A stretch of 64,000 bases of DNA from Areca catechu (Eukaryota; Streptophyta; Magnoliopsida; Arecales; Arecaceae), in contig CM038039.1 of NCBI GenBank assembly GCA_021397845.1, forward strand, positions 175,806,526 to 175,870,525, written 5' to 3'. Within the stretch, counting starts at the first letter, position 1. Every line of letters starts with the position of its first letter. This document shows positions 57,256 to 64,000 of this stretch, one piece after another. A program made the translations under genes and the position numbers. The notes under the pieces were generated by a model that worked only from the letters and a program-made list of their open reading frames with translations, made no database searches and had not been told where the DNA came from.

Positions 57256-58141
57256 TGTCTAGGGTTTCTGTCTTGTTTGCTTGTTTGAGTGTCTCTCCCT
57301 TTTACTTTGTCTGCTAGAAGTAGACTCCCCAGGACGTCTGGTTCTAGGAACGAAGCGAGGTGCAAACCTCCTCTTCCCATTCCACGGGGTGTTCCTAGAC
57401 CGTGTACGGGATCCGCTGGGTTACAACTTCGTAGCAGGAATTATAAACGGGGGAAGCACTCTGTTTTTATTCTATAACTGCCCTATTGCAGGAATTGTTT
57501 CTCATTGCCGTTAATTCCAAATTGCATGATTTTTATTTTTCTACAACCAGTATAATTGAATCTATTTTGCATAATTTTCGTGTGATTTATTGGTTTTCAT
57601 AAAATTTTTGAGAGTTAAATTACTGCAACTCTGTTTCTGTGTTTCTGTAATTCAATTTTTTTAGTGATCATCTCCTAATTCATCTTAAGGGCATTTGAGC
57701 ATCTAAGATAAGGGGAGGAGTTGATAACCTCTCCTTAGCCCAAAACCACCACCCCCTCATTCGATCCTAAGCCTAATTTTAAAATTTATTAGACTTTATT
57801 TGCCCTAGTGGGCTAGGGACACCAACAAGTCGGGTCTAGGCTAATGTTGAGTCAGTTTGTCTAATTACTCTGTGTGTGCTTTGTACTCAGTGTCTAGAAC
57901 GGTGGTTCATGGATTCTATCCTGAAGGGCTTGTGTGCTGGTCTGCCTACCTGGCCAATCTCTGATTGGTGTCTAGGATTGGCATTTAGGGACCTAACACT
58001 CCCCTTACACCTGCCTTGCTGAGTTCCGAGTTACTACAGGCTAGCTTGCCACTCTGATTGGGCATCTAGTTTGGGCTCTAGGTCTAGTTAGCCCGTAGTC
58101 ATCTCAGTTGAGTCTCATCTGGTGTGTTTGCTTACATCATC
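57256..58141 (+). promoter_or_regulatory. Leader of R with conserved hairpins
   Basis: Box CTTAAGGGCA near 57684. Family stem AAGGGGAGG (57710-57718) and CCTCTCCTT (57728-57736), then AGCCCAAAACCACCA. Mini-hairpin CCTGAAGGG near 57920. Hairpin CCAATC-TCT-GATTGG (57954-57968) followed by TGTCTAGG. Non-coding. Confidence 0.8.
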
Positions 58142-59509
58142 ATGTCTACCCGGAATGGAGTACCCTACCAACCTGGTCAAACCCAACCAGATTTAGAGGC
58201 CATGGTTAGAAATCTTACCGAAAGTATGACCAAATTGAGTCAGGATATGAATGAGGGTTTTTCCCAGTTTAGAGATCGAGTCCAAGTACTTGAGAAATGT
58301 AGACATCAAAATTGGACCCCTGATCCAAAATTTAATAAGCCCCAACCTCACCCATGCCAGGAGCCTAGGAGGACCTTATACCGTGATCCCGAGCCTAACC
58401 TTAGGATGCCTAACCATGATATCTATAGTGTAGATCGTGTCTACGAGAGGTCCTTACAATATTCTAGACCAGTCACTCAACAACCAAAGTCTTCTAGATC
58501 AAACCATTTAGATCCACACCCATGCCCAAGTAAGGTCTCTACTAGCTTGAAACCCAGTGTGACCCAGGTTCCTATATCGCAAGAATGTTGGTTTTATGAA
58601 GAAAGAGGCCATAAATCTAGTCAGTGCCCATGCATAGGACTGGCTTGTGCACAGCTAAGTGGTAAGAATCCTAAGGATGACATTAATGAGGGAGAACCCA
58701 AGCCTACCAATGAGGAAGAAAGGTTAGGTATGACAAGCCCAGAAACAGTTGACCCGATTACCACTGACTCGAAATCCATTAAAGATGGCATCGAGGAAGT
58801 ATATGATGATGGCTTAAGTCTAGTTGATGAATATGAGGGGGAAGAACTTGAAGAATGTGACATCGATACTATTGGTTCCTTACCTGAGGAGACCATGGAG
58901 AGCAACCAAGTGGTAGGACCTAGTTCAGAAATTCAAGAGATTTGTGAGAATCAGGTTCCTTTAGTCAAATACCCCCAGGAAGAACTCATAGTGTTAGCCC
59001 GAGCTATCAGTTCGTATCCTCTAATGACAGTCATTCCCCAAGTACCAATTGAAGATCTTTGCACTAAACTGTTTAAGTTTGCCCACCCTATGGTAGATCC
59101 TCTCCTTAGGATGATTGAATCAAGCCTCTTACAATTGGACCTTGTCCCATGCTCAGCCACTAAGGTCTCTCCCGTAATCTCAGTTGGACATCCTTTTCTT
59201 GAGCGGATTGATTCACCCAGTCCTGTAGAAGTCCTCCTTATGGCCCCAGACCCCTTCCTTCGCATGACTGACCTACCCTTCTATAGAGTATACCTTTCCG
59301 CACCCATAGGTCAAATTTCAAGTCTTGAGGTCATCATCCATAGGCCCTTCCATGAATCATTCTCAAATCCAGTTCTTGAGAAAGTGGATCATTATTTGCT
59401 TAGAGAACAAACCTTAACTATTGCAATCACATGTCCTAGGCTACTTTCCGAACCATCTCTTGATCCATTCCTGGGAGTAGCAAACTTTTTCTTTCGTAAG
59501 GATGACTAG
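58142..59509 (+). CDS. Intact gag-derived ORF of R
   Basis: The frame opens at 58124, but ATG 58142 (MSTRNGVPYQPGQT) matches the start in Q and U, giving 455 residues. Helical N-terminus (LEAMVRNLTESMTKLSQDM, 20-60), a decayed 14-residue unit (PCQEPRRTLYRDPEP), a basic/proline linker, then CWFYEERGHKSSQC (~145-160), a zinc knuckle whose second Cys is Tyr. An acidic block (DDGLSLVDEYEGEELEECD, ~220-245) follows, then about 200 residues I cannot assign (PEEELIVLARAISSYPLM-like, DPFLRMTDLPFYRVYL). The Gag core and protease are missing. An ORF this long without lesions in an otherwise dead landscape suggests recent selection or recent insertion. Confidence 0.75.
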   Translation: MSTRNGVPYQPGQTQPDLEAMVRNLTESMTKLSQDMNEGFSQFRDRVQVLEKCRHQNWTPDPKFNKPQPHPCQEPRRTLYRDPEPNLRMPNHDIYSVDRVYERSLQYSRPVTQQPKSSRSNHLDPHPCPSKVSTSLKPSVTQVPISQECWFYEERGHKSSQCPCIGLACAQLSGKNPKDDINEGEPKPTNEEERLGMTSPETVDPITTDSKSIKDGIEEVYDDGLSLVDEYEGEELEECDIDTIGSLPEETMESNQVVGPSSEIQEICENQVPLVKYPQEELIVLARAISSYPLMTVIPQVPIEDLCTKLFKFAHPMVDPLLRMIESSLLQLDLVPCSATKVSPVISVGHPFLERIDSPSPVEVLLMAPDPFLRMTDLPFYRVYLSAPIGQISSLEVIIHRPFHESFSNPVLEKVDHYLLREQTLTIAITCPRLLSEPSLDPFLGVANFFFRKDD

Positions 59510-60106
59510 TTGACACTCATAGATCACCATTCAAACCTTCAGGTCACCCCTTTTAGTCAACAGGTAATTCGAGACTCAACCTCATATTTCCTCCCTTTCT
59601 CTAGGACTTCCAATGCTTCTTACACCATCCAAGTATACTTTGTCGAAGTCTTTAGAGTGAACCATGTGTCAGAACCTATTAGGTTTGCCACCTACTTCTG
59701 GAAGACCTTATGGCACCTACTAGGCATCCATAATAAGTTTTCATGCTCTGAATGCCCTCCTCCGACCTAAGGTCAAACCTAGAGAGCCTTAGTTTGTTAG
59801 GTTTAGACCTAGGGTTCCTTTGGAATAAAGTCCATTCTTTAGGAATGCATCGTCAGTCTAGTTTAGTTTTTCTTGACCCTTAACCAGGCTTTGGCTCAGA
59901 TTTTGGTTTGATTGAGAGCACCAGGAATTGGGATTTGTATTTTGTCCATGGCTGAAATTGCATTCAATGTTTCGATCAATAGGTCTATAGGCTAGAGTCC
60001 CTTTGAAATTGTTCATGGATACAAGCCTCACACACCACTTGATCTGATTTCACTATTAGCCCACACACACAAGTCTCTTGATGCACTTGCATAGCATGTA
60101 AAGGAC
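59510..60106 (+). pseudogene. Integrase scrap of R
   Basis: The frame 59510-59770 reads STSYFLPFSRTSNASYTIQV and RFATYFWKTLWHLLGIHNKF, then C-rich nonsense. Around 59970-60100, NVSINRSIG and SPFEIVHGYKPHTPLDLIS are recognisable with stops. HPQTDG is lost. The part before RFATYFW that would carry the second catalytic Asp is not integrase sequence. Confidence 0.78.
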
Positions 60107-60760
60107 TTGCATAAAGAAATTCATGCCAAAATAACTTTAAGTAATGAAACTTATAAGAAGTTGGCTGATTCTCAAAGGCGAGTCAAAACTTTTGTTGAGG
60201 GAGACTATGTAATGATTAGGTTAAGGCCTGAACGGTTTCCTCCTGGAATTGTTAGAAAGTTACATGCTAGAGGAGCTGGACCATTTAGAGTGGTGAAGAG
60301 AGTAGGATCCAATGCCTATGTGCTCGAGTTGCCTCCAGAACTAGGCATTAGCTCCACTTTCAACATTACAGACCTAGTAGAGTATAGAGAGCCAGCTGTG
60401 ATTCCCAGTGAGCCTTTTGAACCTAATCCCGCTCTTGAGAGTGAACCCAACCCTGTGTGTCCACCAACAAACTGGCATGTGAGGAAAGAGCAGATTGAAA
60501 AGATCCTGGATGATCAGGTTATCTCTACTCGTAATCGACGATACCAAAGATACCTGGTCCGCTGGCAAGGAAGGCCAGATTCTGATGACTCTTGGATCTC
60601 CCGAGAAGAATTACAAGAATTGGACCCAGACCTCTTGGAGAGATACCAGAGCCAACTTGATCCACACTCGACAGGGTTGAGTTCCTCCCACCCCGGGAGA
60701 ATTGGTGCGGGCACCAGACTCAGAAGAAGACTTCAGAGCTCCATTTGGATCTCTGATTGA
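60107..60760 (+). CDS. Intact integrase-tail/chromodomain ORF of R
   Basis: 217 codons without a lesion: MHKEIHAKITLSNETYKKLA, the DNA-binding-type tail (GDYVMIRLRPERFPPG, GAGPFRVVKRVGSNAYVLEL, ~35-90), and GISSTFNITDLVEYREP. The chromodomain spans QIEKILDDQVISTRNRRYQ to DSDDSWISREELQELDPDLL (~128-182), followed by SSSHPGRIGAGTRLRRRLQS. The last ~19 codons are in the 3' LTR, and the purine tract CCCGGGAGAA is itself coding. A short chromodomain protein could be made from this alone; translation from the internal ATG is not shown. Confidence 0.82.
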   Translation: MHKEIHAKITLSNETYKKLADSQRRVKTFVEGDYVMIRLRPERFPPGIVRKLHARGAGPFRVVKRVGSNAYVLELPPELGISSTFNITDLVEYREPAVIPSEPFEPNPALESEPNPVCPPTNWHVRKEQIEKILDDQVISTRNRRYQRYLVRWQGRPDSDDSWISREELQELDPDLLERYQSQLDPHSTGLSSSHPGRIGAGTRLRRRLQSSIWISD

Positions 60761-62370
60761 CCTTGCCCGAAGAATTAGGGTTTTCTGGTTTGTAATAAGG
60801 GTTGACTTGATCAACTCAATTTTAGCTTGAGTCTGTATTCCCTGCAATTTATTTTTGTTGAGTCATGTTGACTCAGTAGTGGTCTAGGACTTCAACCTGG
60901 GTGTCACATTTTCTCCCAAGGCCAAGCAAGTGGGCACCACACTCCCAGCCACACTCCCAGCCACACACCTGAGTCCAGGGGGCGCCATATCTCCATCCAG
61001 TATGCTCTGGTCCCCACACCATAAGATAGCAGGTCCCTTCTCTCATGCGCCACTTAAGGAGAAGACAATCTGGGATCTACAATTCAAGGGGGCGGCCAAG
61101 GAGTTTCCATAAGAGCCATGCTATGAAAAGAAAGGAGCAAAGCTTAGGGAGGAAGACTAGGAGGCGCCCAAGTAATTCCAAATAAAACCAGGTATGAAAG
61201 GAAGGAAATTTCTCTTGAAGAGCAAGGTTAGGAGGCGCCCAAATACTTCCAAATAAGACCGAGCATAGAAGGAAAAATATTTTTTCTTGAAAAGCAAGGC
61301 TAGGAGGCGCCACCCACTTTCCTTTTGAAGCCACCAATCAGCAGTTTTGGAACCTTTTGGCCGGCCATAATGTGTGGGAATTGATCCTACAAACCTAATT
61401 TGAAGATCCCCCTCATTAGTCCCACATGGGAAGATGTAAAACCCTACTCTCTTGTAAAGTCCTATAAATTAAACCCCTCTTATAAATTTTAAAGTAATCT
61501 GATGAATGAATCCAATTTTTGTGTGAGCAAACTCTATGTTTTCTCTCTTCCGCACTTGCATCCAGGTGTTGAGCTCCGTGAGGGAGTAAATCCAGGTTCC
61601 CCAGGAACCTTGAGGAGGTGTGAGATCTCCAACCCCAAAACCCTAGGTTCGCCACTTCACTCCAAAACCCTAGCCGCCCATAATTCTCCTCCCTCCACCA
61701 AACCCTAGCCTATCCCACCTCCCACGGCCACTCTCTCCAAGTCAAGGCCGACCACCAGCATCCAGGTCCAGTCTGGATACTTCAGATTCAGAGCAAATTC
61801 CAGAGGGAGCCAGATCAACCTTTAGGAGAATCCGGATTTCAGCAACATCAGCTTTCAAGTTTTTCAATCTGGTAAATCCTTCCTCGAGTATCTGATTCCA
61901 TCACTTGTTCTTCTTCTTTCCCAGATCTTGAGTTCAGGAGAAGCCGACTCAGCCAAAGGACCAGTATTGGAGGATTTATTACGAAGATATCCGAATCCGA
62001 GGATCAAACAACCTGCTCGAGAGAGTTCTTCCACCAAACTTTGTGAAGATCACTGTCTAGTTGGTAAACCATCTCTTCTCTTTATTTCTGTCCTGTTGAA
62101 AGTTCAGAGCGAAACCCTAGGTCTGGGAGTTTCTCAACCCCCAGCGATCCGTTACTTCTGAACCACTCTGATAACCTAGTTTCTTTTAAATTGTGCTTTC
62201 AATTATTACCTAGTTTCTTTCAATTTAGTTTAGCTTTCCTTTGAGTCAAAGCCAATTTCTGAAAATATATATATAAAAAAAAGAAGAATTAATCTTAATT
62301 TATTTCCGCATCGCATCATCTCTTCTTTCGTTCTGCATCATTTTGGTATCAGAGCATTCATTCTGCATCA
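60703..62370 (+). mobile_element. 3' LTR of R
   Basis: TGGTGCGGGCACCAG to ATTCTGCATCA, 1668 bp. Includes the 30-base extension 62341-62370. Followed by TTAGG and V's LTR. Confidence 0.9.
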
Positions 62371-63383
62371 TTAGGGCACTCCTCCTTGGACATGTGAAGC
62401 CTTGTATGGTAATGAGCTAGGGTGTGAAAGGAAGCTAGGGCAGCAAGGAATTCGTCCAAACACAAGAACACAAACCAAAGAACCAAAACAAAACACCAAC
62501 ACAAGGCAATAACTCAAATTTCAGAAAATTGTATTCATGAGAAAGAGATACTTACAAGAGGGGGAGGGGTGGGGTATTTATAGATTTATCATGCCCTCAC
62601 TAACCATGGTTACAATTGGGTTACAAGTCCTCTTCCTAATTGGAATACATGTCCTTTCCTTGCTAGGTTAGAATTACAAAGTTTTAAAAGGACTAGAAAT
62701 CCCAACTAGGTTAGAATTTTGACCTAGTCTTCTCTTCTTTCCTCTTCCAACTTGGCTTGGACTTGGTCAAACTCCTCAAATTCATTTTTGGACCTTGGGG
62801 CAGCAGCAAATATGCCTCCTTCATGGGCTTGGACGAAAATTTAAGGGGTCCAGGTGGGCTTCCAGGGGTTGGGCACATGGGCTGGCATATTCCAGGGAAT
62901 CTGGCTGGAATCTTGCTTCTTAATGGCTTTGGCTTGGCCCTTGGGTTTGATTTTAAGGCTTGGAGTGCTGGAATAACCTGGAAAACATGGGCTCCTGGCA
63001 TATGAAATATCTTGGAAGCATCTGGAGGGAATTTGGCATCTGAAATGGCACCCAGAGAAAATCAAGTCACAATCAAGGCACCTGGGTGTCGATTGAACTC
63101 CCTTAAGCTGGTGTAACTGCTTCTGGCTTTAGAATAAGGTATGGTGGAACTCCAAAATAGCATAGCCTCCTCTCTTGTACAAGAAGTGAACTCACACTAG
63201 GCTCATATTGGACTCAAAACTGATTTACAGGACTCAAAATGCTGACTATGTTGTCGGTTGAGACAAATCAACTAACCTCAACTTATTACAGGACTCAATT
63301 CTAGTTGATTACAAAATTTGACAGATGGCTAGGTAAACCAAATAGGGCCCAGTAATCTGTGTTTGATCCTGGTGCCCCCACCA
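62371..63383 (-). mobile_element. 5' LTR of V, proximal part
   Basis: It continues the LTR broken at 55584 and starts TGGTGGGGGCACCAGG at 63383 (minus). Total LTR length is about 1.57 kb. Confidence 0.88.
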
Positions 63384-64000
63384 TGAAAGCTTGGATGGTA
63401 GTGAGTTAGGGTGTGGAATGATGCTTGGGCATCAAGGAATTTGGCGAAGAACAATAGTAACCAAAGAAAAAATAAAACAAAAGTAACACACAAGCTCGCA
63501 AGCTTAGATAAATTTACCAGGATTTTGATATCATGAATAAAAATTGCTTAGAAGAGGGGGAGGGGTGGGGTATTTATATAGTTTCCATGTCCTCTTACTA
63601 GGGTTACACACTTGTGTTACAAGTCCTCTCCTAGCTAGGCTAGAAAAACAAATCTTTAAACAATTAAGGGCATAAGTCCCAACTAGGTTAGGATTTGACC
63701 TAGTCTTCTCCTTCTCCCTTCATGATTTGACTATTCCACTCAAGGAGACATCTTGGACTTGGTCAACACTTCAAGGATGCCTAGGAGGGCGTGTTGGGTT
63801 TCTAGGGGCAGCAAGGGGCCAGCCAAAAGGGGCTTGGAACATGGGCTTGGGCCTCTTGGAAGCTGGGTTGGCCTAGTAGCCAGTAGCAGCAATATTCCAG
63901 GGAATCTTATTCTTTAGTGCTTGGACTTGGCGCCTGGGCTTGATTTCCTTGGGCTGGGATGCAGGTGGACATCTAGAATCATGGATGCCCTAGTTTAGGA
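63384..64000 (-). mobile_element. LTR fragment at the window edge
   Basis: Text parallels the middle of type-3 and type-2 LTRs (GTATTTATATAG promoter region near 63570, GCCTAGGAGGGCGTGTTGGG at 63779-63798). V appears to have inserted into it at 63383/63384; the other flank cannot be located because V's far end is deleted. Confidence 0.6.

Larger units (their letters stand above)
55585..62370 (+). mobile_element. Gypsy element R, complete, youngest-looking, non-autonomous
   Basis: 6786 bp. LTRs are 55585-57237 and 60703-62370, with few visible differences. Flanks CTAGG and TTAGG are a 5-bp duplication with one change, and the join rebuilds W's LTR text (GCCTAAGGCACTCC). Inside: primer site, leader, a long intact gag-derived ORF, a decayed integrase scrap and an intact chromodomain ORF. 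No protease, RT or RNase H. Confidence 0.92.

Overview
This window is plant nuclear DNA, almost certainly repeat-rich heterochromatin of a seed plant. A monocot is my weak guess from the style of the repeats. I find no host gene, no tRNA or rRNA gene and no CRISPR array. Nearly all 64 kb is LTR retrotransposons and their debris: one Ty1/copia element at the left edge, one copia integrase fragment, and at least ten Ty3/gypsy elements of chromovirus type (integrase tail plus chromodomain), nested inside each other. Most gypsy copies use the initiator-tRNA-Met primer site TGGTATCAGAGC or a near variant. Element letters and LTR 'types' below are my own labels.

Layout. 1-4572: copia element C1 on the minus strand (broken protease and gag, a long hairpin-rich leader, primer site, 2.4-kb LTR). 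4573-9522: LTR pieces, a type-1 LTR (5674-7100), a reverse-transcriptase scrap, a type-2 LTR piece, and the integrase/chromodomain end of gypsy element S (minus). 9523-20238: a type-1 LTR split by element P (10093-19368, target duplication ATCTT). P contains a tangle of head-to-head LTRs (M, N). 20239-25493: LTR tail plus element Q (leader, gag-protease-RT wreck). 25494-27917: 5' LTR and leader of Y (type 7). 27918-29343: type-2 LTR (minus). 30255-32345: two type-6 LTRs forming a near-perfect palindrome of about 2 kb. 32346-32953: copia integrase relic. 34000-38600: minus-strand LTRs, including the 3' LTR of W, which is split by a solo LTR with a perfect target duplication. 38601-40310: inside of W. 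40311-44709: element X (gag, protease, leader, LTR), truncated onto W. 44710-63383: element V (minus), which hosts three insertions: X in its 3' LTR, U (46799-53352) in its gag, and R (55585-62370) in its 5' LTR. 63384-64000: another LTR fragment.

Biology. Elements U, V, W and R look like one non-autonomous clan. They have lost nearly all of RT, RNase H and the integrase core but keep LTRs, primer site, a structured leader, a gag-derived ORF (14-residue repeats, acidic segment, conserved unnamed segment) and the integrase tail with chromodomain. The last codons of that tail lie inside the 3' LTR. They would need enzymes in trans, and what they keep in common is packaging-type RNA and chromatin targeting. 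The most interesting signal is in the leaders: a 9-bp stem with base-pair covariation across seven gypsy elements, a second small hairpin set, and a leader module shared with the copia element, whose own leader carries four hairpins with different stems but the same loop sequence.
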